The notes under the pieces were generated by a model. The model did not search any database. It was not told where the DNA came from and saw nothing but the letters and a program-made list of their open reading frames with translations. From assembly GCA_022826195.1 (NCBI GenBank), contig JAJDVI010000073.1, forward strand, positions 48,747 to 112,746: DNA of 64,000 nt, read 5' to 3'. Both the position numbers and the translations under genes were made by a program. Origin of the DNA: Acidobacteriota bacterium (GTDB lineage: Bacteria > Acidobacteriota > Vicinamibacteria > Marinacidobacterales > Marinacidobacteraceae). Shown here piece after piece: positions 34,779-43,305 of this stretch (positions are counted from its first letter, which is position 1; every line of letters starts with the position of its first letter).

Positions 34779-35351
34779 TCACTTGCGGCGCGGACGCAGC
34801 ACCAGCGCCGCGATCGTGCCGCTCGCGAGGAAGAAGTAGATGGGATAGATCGCGATGGCGAACTCCCAGCGGTCCACCGCCACCAGGTTGAAGGTGTTCC
34901 CGGCGATGAAGAGCGCCCAGGCGAGGCGGTCCTCGGTATGCGGCGCGATCCAGGCCTTCCTGATGGTCGGGACGGCGCCCGCGAAATCGACGCCGAGCGT
35001 CGTCACCAGCGCCACGACCGGATTGTCGAACAGCCACCAGAGCAGGAGGCCGGCGCCGGCGCCCATGAGGCAGGCCCGGTCGAGGGGAGTCGAGCCGCCC
35101 TCGCCGTAGCGGATGCTCAGCAGCGCCGTCACCAGCGAGGCGACGAAGTAACTCACCGCGACCCAGATGGTGGTCTCGGCGCCGGAGAAGTAGTAGCTGG
35201 CCAGGAGGACCCCGCCGGTCGTGGTCCAGATCCACCAGGTGGCCCGGTTCGGGCGGGTCTCGCCGCGCAGGATCGCCACGATGTAGGGGACGAACGCCAC
35301 CAGCGACAGCACGCCGGCCACCCACCCGGCGACAACGGTGAACGGCGGCAT
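34779..35351 (-). CDS. PQ-loop-like multi-pass membrane protein
   Basis: The 190-residue protein has about six to seven helices. Two related segments, VAFVPYIVAILRGETRPN and GAVPTIRKAWIAP, look like PQ-loop/SemiSWEET repeats in which a conserved proline kinks the first helix. Such proteins transport sugars, amino acids or similar small solutes. ATG 35351 is chosen because the frame upstream lacks a hydrophobic start. It heads the catabolic operon and could be its substrate importer; that is inference. Confidence 0.68.
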   Translation of the reverse strand: MPPFTVVAGWVAGVLSLVAFVPYIVAILRGETRPNRATWWIWTTTGGVLLASYYFSGAETTIWVAVSYFVASLVTALLSIRYGEGGSTPLDRACLMGAGAGLLLWWLFDNPVVALVTTLGVDFAGAVPTIRKAWIAPHTEDRLAWALFIAGNTFNLVAVDRWEFAIAIYPIYFFLASGTIAALVLRPRRK

Positions 35352-35398
35352 CAGGGGTCCAAGACTATGCGGCCCACGGTCCTTTAGGCTAGGAGCCT

Positions 35399-36955
35399 GT
35401 GGGAACGCGTTTCGCCGTCGCGACGCTGTGTCTGGCGGCCATTGGCGCAGCCGCGGGTTGCGGACCGCCCGAGGAGCCACCCGGCACGCCGCTCGCGGTT
35501 TCGGTGGAGCAGCTCGAGACCCTCTTCGACGAGATCGTCGAGAAGACCGAGCGGCGCGAGGCGTTCTCCGAAGTCAAGGAGGAGGCCGGTTCGTTTTCCC
35601 CGCTCGACGAGATGCGGGCGCTCCGTTCGGAATTCGTGGCCGCGGAGACCGAGGAAGACCTCTTCTACGCGCTGGTGAAGCTCTCGAACGCGCGCCGGGA
35701 CCGCCACCTGAGCGTGAACCCCGTCGAGGGCGGCCTGACCGTTCCCGAGACCCCCGACCTCGCGGCGCCGGTCCTCGTCCTTCCCGACTTCTCGGACCTC
35801 GACAACCCGCAGTTCTTCGTCGCCCGGGTCGGGAGGGACCTGCCCTCCCCCGGGCCCGGCGATCTCATCGTGGCCGTGAACGGCCGGCCCATCCCCGAAT
35901 ACGTCGCGGAGTTCACCCGGTGGATCCGGCACTCGACGCGCTACGGCCTCATTTGGCACATGGCGCGCGAGCTGCCCCTGAGGGTCCGGAACGTTCCTCC
36001 GCAGCTCTACGCCGAGACCCTGAACCTGACGCTGGAGGACGCCGCCGGCGACCGCTACGACGTGTCCCTGCCCTACGGGGACCGCGGCACGCACGCCGTC
36101 ACGCTGGAGCCGGAGTACGAGGGATTCGAACAGGTGATGGAACGCGAGAACTTCCACGTCCACGTGAACGCGGGGGAGCGGATCGTCCTGCTCCAGTGGC
36201 TCGACTTCGAGCGCTCGCTGATCCAGGACGTCGTGGACCTCATGGAGCTGGCGGAGCGCGACGAACTGCTCGACCACGACCTGATCATCGACGTCCGGGG
36301 AAGCAGCGGCGGCTCCTTCGGCGCCTACGCGATCCAGCGGCTCGTGAGCCGGCCCTTCCGGACGACGTTCGGCAACGTCCGCATCAGCGACGCCGGCGAG
36401 GCGCTGATCGAACGCTTCCAGAACCTCGAAGTCGATGAGGAGGCGCCCGACATCTTCGGGCTCAACCTCAGCCGGAGCTGGCTCATCGACTGGGCGCGAA
36501 CCGACGCCGCGGAAGCGATCCGCCGGGGCGACGAGTACACGCCGCCCACCCCGTTCAAACTGGCCCACCTGCCCCGCGACGCCGGCGGCGCCCTGGAGCC
36601 CGCGCCGGTCCACTTCCGGGGCCGCACCGCCATCCTCGGCGGGCCGCACGGCGGCTCGCACCTGGACCAGTTCCTCTCGATGTTCGCCGACAACGGGCTG
36701 GCGGTGGTCATCGGGATGCCGACCGGCGGCTACAGCAACACCTGGGAGCACGAGGAGGTGCTCACCTTCCCCGGCACGGACCGGCCGGTGGCGGAGTTCA
36801 TGTGGAACATCGGGCACACCCTGCGTCCCAACACCGAGATCCTCGAAGGCAACCCGGTCGTGCCGGACATCCACGTGCCGCTGACCCGGGAGAACTTCCG
36901 CACCTACGACCGGGAACTCCTGCAACTGGCGACGGACGCCCTCCGGAACCCATGA
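35399..36955 (+). CDS. S41-peptidase-like lipoprotein with PDZ-like segment
   Basis: The 518-residue lipoprotein has the lipobox AAIGAAAGC, a tether of about 20 residues, a helical N-terminal domain, a PDZ-like segment (SPGPGDLIVAVNGRPI), and a C-terminal tail-specific-protease-like fold with IIDVRGSSGGS. The region where S41 enzymes place the serine reads ILGGPHGGSHLDQF, so the catalytic Ser/Lys arrangement is not clear and activity is uncertain. The start is GTG 35399 with GGAG a few bases upstream. The stop overlaps the next ATG (ATGA). Confidence 0.75.
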   Translation: MGTRFAVATLCLAAIGAAAGCGPPEEPPGTPLAVSVEQLETLFDEIVEKTERREAFSEVKEEAGSFSPLDEMRALRSEFVAAETEEDLFYALVKLSNARRDRHLSVNPVEGGLTVPETPDLAAPVLVLPDFSDLDNPQFFVARVGRDLPSPGPGDLIVAVNGRPIPEYVAEFTRWIRHSTRYGLIWHMARELPLRVRNVPPQLYAETLNLTLEDAAGDRYDVSLPYGDRGTHAVTLEPEYEGFEQVMERENFHVHVNAGERIVLLQWLDFERSLIQDVVDLMELAERDELLDHDLIIDVRGSSGGSFGAYAIQRLVSRPFRTTFGNVRISDAGEALIERFQNLEVDEEAPDIFGLNLSRSWLIDWARTDAAEAIRRGDEYTPPTPFKLAHLPRDAGGALEPAPVHFRGRTAILGGPHGGSHLDQFLSMFADNGLAVVIGMPTGGYSNTWEHEEVLTFPGTDRPVAEFMWNIGHTLRPNTEILEGNPVVPDIHVPLTRENFRTYDRELLQLATDALRNP

Positions 36956-38052
36956 CCGGCTTGCCGAACCGGCTCCGCTCCCTCGACGCCTTCCGCGGGG
37001 CGACGATCGCCGGGATGATCCTGGTGAACAACCCGGGAAGCTGGGCCCACGTCTATCCGCCGCTCCTCCATGCGCCCTGGCACGGCTGGACGCCGACGGA
37101 CCTCATCTTCCCGTTCTTCCTGTTCATCGTCGGGGTGGCGATCCCGTTCTCCCTCGGCCGGCGGGTCGAAGCGGGAGCCGAGCGCGGCAGGCTGTTCCTC
37201 CGGGTACTGCGCCGGAGCGCCATCCTGATCGGACTCGGGCTCTTCCTGGCGGCGTGGCCGTTCCTGGATCTCGGCTCGCTCCGGCTGCCCGGCGTGCTGC
37301 AGCGCATCGGGGTGGTCTACCTGGCGGCCGGCGCGGCGTTCCTGTGGCTGGGCCGGCGAGGGCTTGCGGCTTCGACGGCGGTCTGCCTCGTCGGCTTCGC
37401 CGCCGTGATGCGTTTCGTGCCGGCGCCGGGCGGCGTGGCCGGCGACCTCGAGCCCGGAACGAACATCGCGGCCTTCCTGGACCGCGTCCTGCTGCCCGGA
37501 ACGCTCTACCAGGGCACCTGGGATCCCGAGGGGGTGCTCTCGACGGTCCCGGCGATCGCGACCGCCCTCCTCGGGATCTTCTGCGGGCAGTGGCTGCGGT
37601 CGGCGAACCACCCGTCCCAGAAGACGACGGGCCTGCTCACCGCCGGGTTCGCGCTCCTGACCCTGGGCTGGATCTGGAGTTTCTGGCTGCCCATCAACAA
37701 GAACCTCTGGACCAGTTCCTACGTGCTCTTCACCGCGGGGATCGCGCTCTCGATGCTGGCATGCTGCGTCCTGATCATGGACCTGCGGCAGCCGCCGCGC
37801 TGGACCGCGCCGCTGGAGTCGCTCGGGAAGAACGCAATTCTCGTGTTCGTGGGGTCCGGGCTGGTCATCAAGACCATGCTCCTCTTCCCCGAGCGGGGCG
37901 ACGGCTCGGCCTACACCCGGACCTACGAGGTCTTCTTCGCCTCGTGGCTCGGCCCGCTCAACGGATCGCTCGGTTTCGCGCTCGCGAACGTGGCCGTCTG
38001 GACGGCGATCGCGGTGTTCCTCGACCGCAAGCGGATCTACCTGAAGGTCTGA
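36952..38052 (+). CDS. NagX/HGSNAT-like membrane acyltransferase (DUF5009 group)
   Basis: The 366-residue protein has about ten membrane helices and the typical opening RLRSLDAFRGATIAGMILVNNPG, then WTPTDLIFPFFLFIVGVAI and LQRIGVVYL. These mark the family related to heparan-alpha-glucosaminide N-acetyltransferase, which moves acetyl groups across the membrane to amino sugars. It begins at ATG 36952 inside the stop of the S41-like gene, so translation is coupled. A GC-rich hairpin follows the stop. Confidence 0.88.
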   Translation: MTGLPNRLRSLDAFRGATIAGMILVNNPGSWAHVYPPLLHAPWHGWTPTDLIFPFFLFIVGVAIPFSLGRRVEAGAERGRLFLRVLRRSAILIGLGLFLAAWPFLDLGSLRLPGVLQRIGVVYLAAGAAFLWLGRRGLAASTAVCLVGFAAVMRFVPAPGGVAGDLEPGTNIAAFLDRVLLPGTLYQGTWDPEGVLSTVPAIATALLGIFCGQWLRSANHPSQKTTGLLTAGFALLTLGWIWSFWLPINKNLWTSSYVLFTAGIALSMLACCVLIMDLRQPPRWTAPLESLGKNAILVFVGSGLVIKTMLLFPERGDGSAYTRTYEVFFASWLGPLNGSLGFALANVAVWTAIAVFLDRKRIYLKV

Positions 38053-38060
38053 TTCAGCAC

Positions 38061-38090
38061 CCCCGGCTGCGTTTGCGGCGGTAGCCGGGG
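38061..38090 (+). terminator. GC-rich hairpin after the NagX-like gene
   Basis: CCCCGGCT (38061-38068) and AGCCGGGG (38083-38090) are perfect 8-base arms around a 14-base loop, starting nine bases after the TGA at 38050-38052. No T-tract follows, so intrinsic termination is only a possibility; it could also protect the mRNA 3' end. Confidence 0.35.
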
Positions 38091-38123
38091 AGCGGGTACG
38101 TTCCGAAACGGGCATCCAGGGTC

Positions 38124-40106
38124 GTGTCACTTCTCGCTGCGGTTTCGATCACGACCGCCCTGACGGCCGTCCAGGAGCCCGTCACCTTCACCCGGGACAT
38201 CGCCCCGATCCTCTTCGAGCACTGCGTCGCCTGCCACCGCGAAGGAGGCGTCGGTCCCTTCAGCCTGGAGACTTACGCCGGAGCGCGGGAGCGTGCCGGG
38301 TTGATGGCGGCGAAAACCCGGGCGCGGACCATGCCGCCCTGGCTGCCGGATCCGGGGACCGAGCCGTTCGTGGGCGAACGCCGGCTGCCCGAGGAGGCGA
38401 TCGAGACGCTGCGGCGCTGGGCCGACGGCGGCGCGCCCGAAGGCGACCCGGCGGCGTTGCCGCCGGCCCCGCGGTTCGCAGCCGGCTGGCAGCTGGGCGA
38501 ACCCGACCTGGTCGTGACCATGTCCGAGTCCTACGTCGTTCCGGAATCCGGCCGGGACGTCTTCCGGAGCTTCGTGGTTCCGGTCCCAACCGAGCGTGAC
38601 CGGTTCGTCCGGGCGATGGAGTTCCGGCCCGGCAACCACGAGGTGGTCCACCACGCGGTCGTGCTGGTGGACGCGGCCCGGTCCGCCCGGTATCTCGACG
38701 CCCTCGACCCCGAACCCGGCTGGGCGGGCATGCAGGCCGGGCTCGCAGAGAGCCCGGACGGGCACTTCCTCGGCTGGACCCCCGGGAAGACGTCGCTTGA
38801 GGTTCCCGAGGGCCTGACCTGGCGGCTGCCCCGCGGGAGCGACCTGGTGCTGCAACTGCACCTGCTCCCCCGTCCGGACGCCACCCCGGTCCAGGTCCAG
38901 GTGGGCTTCCACTTCGGCGAAGCCCCCTCGCGCACCTCCACCCGGCTCCGGCTCGGCACGAAGGCGATGGACATCCCCGCGGGCGAGGCGAACTACCGCA
39001 TCCGGGACGCCTACCGGCTGCCCGTGGACGTGGAGCTGGTGGGCCTCTACCCGCACGCCCACTACCTCGGCAAGGAGATGCGGGCCTGGGCCAAGTTGGA
39101 GGACGGGCGCCGCCGGCCGCTCCTCCACATTCCCGACTGGGACTTCAACTGGCAGGCCGAGTACCGCTTCGCCCGGCCGGTGTCCCTGCCGGCGGGCGCC
39201 AGGCTCTTGATGGAGTTCGGCTACGACAACTCGGCGGACAACCCCCAAAACCCGCACGATCCGCCCCGCCGGGTGCTCTACGGCCCCGAATCCTCCGACG
39301 AGATGGGAGATCTCTGGGTCCAGCTCGTTCCCAAGCGGGAAGAGGACCTCGCGGCGCTGAAGCTGGACTTCGCGCGGAAAGAGACGGCGGCGCGGCTCAC
39401 CGGCTACCGGTTCAAGCTGGACCGGAACCCGGAGGACGAGAAGGCCCTCTTCAGCCTGGCGGGGATGCTCGCCGCGCTCGGCGAGCGGGACGAGGCGATC
39501 CGTCACCTGGAGAAAGCGGTGCGGGTCCGGCCGGACTTCGCCCTGGCGCTGAGCGACCTCGGCCGTCTCCACTTCCTGAACGGCGACGTCGAGCGGGCGG
39601 TGGAGTTCTTCGACCGGGCCATCGCGGCGAGCCCGGCGCTGCCCCAGGCGCATCACAACCTCGGGACGGTCCGGCTCGCGCAACGGAATGCAGAGGGGGC
39701 GGAGGCGCATTTCCGCCGGGCGCTCGAGGAATGGCCGGACTTCGCCGAAGCGCACTACGGACTCGGAGAGGCGCTGGAAGCCCGGGGGGAATCCGAGGAC
39801 GCCCTCCGGCGCTATCGGCGGGCCGCCTCCGCGAAGCCCGACTTCGCCCTCGCCCATTTCCGACTGGGCAACCTGCTGGCGAGAACGGACGACAGCGACA
39901 CCGCGGTCCACCACTACGAAGCCGCCATTGCGGCTGCGCCGGAATTCGTGCCCGCCCACTTCAACCGGGCGGCGGTGCTGGCCCGTCAGGGAAAGACGGA
40001 CCAGGCGGCGACGGCGCTCGAACGACTACTTCAACTCGAACCCGACCACCGGGAGGCGCGGGACCTGCTCTCCCGGATCGACGTGCGAACACCACGACGG
40101 AGGTGA
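38124..40106 (+). CDS. Cytochrome c / copper type II monooxygenase / TPR fusion
   Basis: The 660-residue protein has three parts. Residues 18-100 form a c-type heme domain with CVACH at 34-38. Residues 120-410 resemble ascorbate-dependent copper monooxygenases (PHM/DBM type), with NHEVVHHAVV, LVLQLHLLP and YPHAHYLGKEM supplying His and Met ligands. Residues 430-650 are tetratricopeptide repeats (GRLHFLNGDVERAVEFFDRA and others). The start is GTG 38124, and its first 17 residues are a possible but weak signal peptide. Heme would donate electrons to copper in place of ascorbate; that is inference. The substrate is unknown. The M24 gene follows after four bases. Confidence 0.83.
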   Translation: MSLLAAVSITTALTAVQEPVTFTRDIAPILFEHCVACHREGGVGPFSLETYAGARERAGLMAAKTRARTMPPWLPDPGTEPFVGERRLPEEAIETLRRWADGGAPEGDPAALPPAPRFAAGWQLGEPDLVVTMSESYVVPESGRDVFRSFVVPVPTERDRFVRAMEFRPGNHEVVHHAVVLVDAARSARYLDALDPEPGWAGMQAGLAESPDGHFLGWTPGKTSLEVPEGLTWRLPRGSDLVLQLHLLPRPDATPVQVQVGFHFGEAPSRTSTRLRLGTKAMDIPAGEANYRIRDAYRLPVDVELVGLYPHAHYLGKEMRAWAKLEDGRRRPLLHIPDWDFNWQAEYRFARPVSLPAGARLLMEFGYDNSADNPQNPHDPPRRVLYGPESSDEMGDLWVQLVPKREEDLAALKLDFARKETAARLTGYRFKLDRNPEDEKALFSLAGMLAALGERDEAIRHLEKAVRVRPDFALALSDLGRLHFLNGDVERAVEFFDRAIAASPALPQAHHNLGTVRLAQRNAEGAEAHFRRALEEWPDFAEAHYGLGEALEARGESEDALRRYRRAASAKPDFALAHFRLGNLLARTDDSDTAVHHYEAAIAAAPEFVPAHFNRAAVLARQGKTDQAATALERLLQLEPDHREARDLLSRIDVRTPRRR

Positions 40107-40110
40107 CGCA

Positions 40111-41532
40111 ATGATTCGAACAAGCCTGCTACTGACCATGGCGCTGGCGCTGGCCGCCGGTTGCGGCCCGATGGACGCCGACACGTCCGGCAACGGCGAC
40201 GCCCGTCCCACCGAGGTGCTCGACATCCCGGACGCCCGGGAACGCGCCCAGATCCGGAAGGACCTCATCACGAAGCGCCTGGACGCGGTCGTGCTCCCGG
40301 CGATGCGGGCGCACGACATCGACATGTGGCTGACCTTCAGTCGCGAGCACCACGTGGACCCGATCCTCTCGGAGATCGGCGGCGGCTGGGGAGGGGTTCG
40401 GAACGCCTACATTTTCTTCGACCGCGGCGAGGACACACCGGAGAAGATCTTCATCGGGTCCCACTCGCTCCGCGACCCGACGATCAGCGACGCCTACGAC
40501 GTTCACATCTTCTACGGCTACACCGAGGAGGGCGTTCGCCCGCATCTCCGGCAGGTGATCGAGGAACGCGATCCGCAGCGGATCGGCATCAACGTCTCTC
40601 CCACCCTGCCGATGGCGGACGGCCTCACCTGGACGCTCCGGAACTTCCTCGAGGAGACGCTCGGCGAGACCTACGCCTCGCGCATGGTCTCCGCGGAGCT
40701 GGTGATCCGCGACTTCCGGGAGATGCACATCCCGGAGGAGCTTCCGGTGTTCGCCGATCTCTGCGCCTGGACGGTCGCCTGGGAGGAGGAGGCCTTTTCC
40801 GACGCGGTGATCACGGTGGGGGAGACCACCATCGCCGACATCCACTGGTGGATGCGGCAACGGACCATGGAACTCGGGCTCATCAACGAGTTCCTGCCCG
40901 GAGTGCGCATCACCCGCGACGGCGAGAACCTCCCGATCAACAGCGCGGACCACGTCGTGATGCCCGGGGACATCCTGTCGGTGGACGCCGGGGTCGGCTA
41001 CCTCGACTACCGGACCGACATCAAGCGGACCGCCTACGTGCTGCGGCCCGGGGAGACGGAGGCCCCGGAGAGCATCCGGAACGCCTGGCAAAAGGCGCTC
41101 GAAGTCACCGACATCCTGACCAGCCACTGGAAGCCGGGAGCGATCGCCCACGAGGTCTGGGAGGCGACGATGGAAGACGTCGGGGAGTTGGGGTACCAGT
41201 CCGGTCAGCCGAAGACGGGAGGCAACGAGGAGGTGGACCCCAGACAGCCCGAGGTGGGCGTCTATTCCCACTCGGTCGGGAACTCCACCCACGACATCGG
41301 GGCGCGGGTCGCGGTGGACTGGCCCTTCGCCTACGGGGACCGGGTGCGGTATCCGCTGCGGGCCGACGCGTGGTACTCGGTCGAGCTGCACGTGAGCACC
41401 CCGATCCCGGAGTGGGACGGCGTGGTGCTCCCGATCCGCATCGAGGAGAACGCCCGGGTGCTCCCCGACGGCGACGTCGAGTACTTCGCGCCGAAGCAGA
41501 CGGAGCTGCTGCTGATCGGCGGCGCGCAGTAG
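40111..41532 (+). CDS. M24 metallopeptidase-like lipoprotein (Xaa-Pro dipeptidase family)
   Basis: The product has 473 residues. ATG 40111 has GGAGG seven bases upstream. A lipoprotein signal (LLLTMALALAAGC) leads to a creatinase-like N-terminal domain and a pita-bread domain. Likely metal ligands appear in LSVDAGVGYLDYRTDIKRT (two aspartates), YSHSVGNSTHD (His), and PIRIEENARV (Glu). Such proteins remove N-terminal residues preceding proline. Lipidation places this one at the envelope. It is probably co-transcribed with the copper monooxygenase gene. Confidence 0.85.
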   Translation: MIRTSLLLTMALALAAGCGPMDADTSGNGDARPTEVLDIPDARERAQIRKDLITKRLDAVVLPAMRAHDIDMWLTFSREHHVDPILSEIGGGWGGVRNAYIFFDRGEDTPEKIFIGSHSLRDPTISDAYDVHIFYGYTEEGVRPHLRQVIEERDPQRIGINVSPTLPMADGLTWTLRNFLEETLGETYASRMVSAELVIRDFREMHIPEELPVFADLCAWTVAWEEEAFSDAVITVGETTIADIHWWMRQRTMELGLINEFLPGVRITRDGENLPINSADHVVMPGDILSVDAGVGYLDYRTDIKRTAYVLRPGETEAPESIRNAWQKALEVTDILTSHWKPGAIAHEVWEATMEDVGELGYQSGQPKTGGNEEVDPRQPEVGVYSHSVGNSTHDIGARVAVDWPFAYGDRVRYPLRADAWYSVELHVSTPIPEWDGVVLPIRIEENARVLPDGDVEYFAPKQTELLLIGGAQ

Positions 41533-41565
41533 GGGCAGAGCGGTTCAGGCTGAGAGAATCGAGAG

Positions 41566-41856
41566 ATGAGACTTGTCGAAAGTCCCTCGCACCCGGGCGA
41601 AGTGCTTACGGAGCTGTACCTGGACCCGCTCGGCATGAGCGCGATCACACTAGCCGGACGCCTGAACGTGCCCCGGACGCGAATCGAGCGGCTGGTAAAG
41701 GGTGAGACCGCATTGACGATCGATACCGCAATGCGGCTCTCGAAGTTCTTCGGCAACACTGCGGAGTTCTGGGTGTACCTGCAACGGGCGTTTGACCTCG
41801 CCCGCGCCCGGCGAACCGCCGACCTCTCCGACATCACCCCCCTCGAGGCGGGCTGA
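41566..41856 (+). CDS. higA: HigA-like antitoxin without a visible HigB
   Basis: The 96-residue protein matches HigA/VapI antidotes: PSHPGEVLTELYLDPLGMS, an XRE helix-turn-helix (ITLAGRLNVPRTRIERLV) and the TAMRLSKFFGNTAEFWVYLQ tail. In complete modules higB lies directly upstream, but only 33 bases separate this gene from the M24 gene, so no toxin or remnant fits. ATG 41566 has only a weak GAGAG site upstream. It may act as an orphan regulator or anti-addiction factor. Confidence 0.85.
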   Translation: MRLVESPSHPGEVLTELYLDPLGMSAITLAGRLNVPRTRIERLVKGETALTIDTAMRLSKFFGNTAEFWVYLQRAFDLARARRTADLSDITPLEAG

Positions 41857-41975
41857 CGCGTCAACGGACGACTGCTTGGCCCCGCGACAATCGCAACTGC
41901 TGGTCGTCGGCAGCCGACGTTGATCCGACTGACCCCGCCTCGGGGACTGCGCCCTCTCGCCCGCTGGAGACGAAC

Positions 41976-42956
41976 ATGGAACTCCCCGACCCGCGGAACG
42001 CCGGCATCCTGGTCTCGATCAACGGCGAGCTGAAACCTCGAGCGGAGGCGAGGGTCTCCGTCTTCGACAGCTCGGTGCAGGGCGGCGACGCCGTCTGGGA
42101 GGGTCTGCGCGTCTATCGGGGGCGTGTCGCCGACCTCGACCGGCACCTGGACCGCCTGTTCGCCTCGGCGCACGCCATGGCGTTTGCCGAGGCGCCGCCG
42201 CGGGAAACGGTGCGGGCGGCCCTCTTCGAGACCCTGCGGGCCAACGGCATGACGGACGGCGTCCACGTCCGCCTGACGCTCTCGCGGGGGGAGAAGGTGA
42301 CCTCGGGGATGAGCCCGGAATGGAACCGTTCGGGTTGCACGCTCATCGTGCTGCCCGAGTGGAAGGCGCTCGTGTACGACCCGGAGGGCATCCGCCTGAT
42401 CACGTCGTCGATCCGCCGGAACAGCCCCCAGTGCATCGACTCGAAGATCCACCACGCCAACCTGATCAACAACATCCTGGCCAAGATCGAGGCCAATCAC
42501 GCCGGTGTGGACGACGCCCTCATGCTGGATCTGGACGGCTTCGTCTCCGAAACGAACGCCACGAACGTCTTCCTGGTCCGCGGCGGCGAGGTGCAGACGC
42601 CGCATACCCACAGTTGCCTGCCTGGGGTTACCCGGGCGACGGTGATCGAGGCGGCCCGGGAAGACGGTCTTCAGGTCGCCGAGACGAACCTCTCGCTGAC
42701 CGAGGTGTACACCGCCGACGAGATGTTCACGACCGGCACCGCGGGCGCACTCACCCCCGTGCTCGAGGTGGACGGGCGGCGGATCGGCAGCGGGTCACGC
42801 GGCCCGCTCACCGAGCGTTTGCAGAGGCTGCACCGGGAGCGCGCCTACGCGGAGGGCGAACCGATCGGCCTTCAGGCAGCGCGCGCCAACGGCCGGTCGG
42901 AGACGGGTGTTATCACGGGTTCCACGAACGGAACGCGGACAGGCGACGGGGCGTAG
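41976..42956 (+). CDS. Class IV PLP aminotransferase (IlvE/D-amino-acid transaminase-like)
   Basis: The 326-residue protein has the fold-type IV layout: SVFDSSVQGGDAVWEGLRVY at the start, the PLP lysine in CIDSKIHHANLINN, and the phosphate-binding SETNATNVFLV and MFTTGTAGALTPV. It could serve branched-chain amino acids, D-amino acids or 4-amino-4-deoxychorismate-type substrates; the motifs do not decide. ATG 41976 is preceded by a 119-base gap. The C-terminal 40 residues extend beyond the usual fold and look unstructured. Confidence 0.88.
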   Translation: MELPDPRNAGILVSINGELKPRAEARVSVFDSSVQGGDAVWEGLRVYRGRVADLDRHLDRLFASAHAMAFAEAPPRETVRAALFETLRANGMTDGVHVRLTLSRGEKVTSGMSPEWNRSGCTLIVLPEWKALVYDPEGIRLITSSIRRNSPQCIDSKIHHANLINNILAKIEANHAGVDDALMLDLDGFVSETNATNVFLVRGGEVQTPHTHSCLPGVTRATVIEAAREDGLQVAETNLSLTEVYTADEMFTTGTAGALTPVLEVDGRRIGSGSRGPLTERLQRLHRERAYAEGEPIGLQAARANGRSETGVITGSTNGTRTGDGA

Positions 42957-43305
42957 CGCGTCTAAACGCGCATCCCGGGGCCGATGGCGGCCTGGGCGAG
43001 GTCCACCGGCGCGATGTCTTCGGACTGGAGGAGACGGAGGGCCGGCGGCAACTCGTCCCGGAGGGCCGCGGCGAACTCGCGGCGGCTGGCGAGGGGAGCG
43101 TCGGGCTCGCGGCGGCGTTCGGCGCCCGTTCGACCGGGAGCCGGATTTCGGGGTGACGACGGTCAACTACCGGCTGAAGACGCTCCTCGACCGCGCTACG
43201 CCGCCGTCCTGAGGTACACGAGACCACACTGCGCGTTGTCGGGCCGTTGTCCGGAACCTCCCTGGCCGCGCTGCGTTACATTCTGATCGCGGAGGACGTG
43301 CTGCA
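42957..43305. other. Gap with decayed coding sequence
   Basis: No intact gene is supported here. The left part holds the DUF1156 methylase fragment on the minus strand. The right part has a plus frame ending in GTSLAALRYILIAEDVLQRSD at the TGA 43315-43317, with no convincing start, which may be the tail of a lost gene overlapping the next one. Confidence 0.5.
42962..43120 (-). pseudogene. DUF1156 DNA methylase fragment
   Basis: The reverse frame ending at TAG 42962 reads SRREFAAALRDELPPALRL followed by LQSEDIAPVDLAQAAIGPGM. This closely resembles an internal block of DUF1156-containing DNA methylases, where the NIAPVDLAQAAIGPGMAVF segment is highly conserved. The frame stops two codons after GPGM, while real members continue for well over 100 residues, and no start lies upstream. 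It is therefore a relic of a phage-defence-associated methylase gene. Recognition is from memory of the family pattern. Confidence 0.65.
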
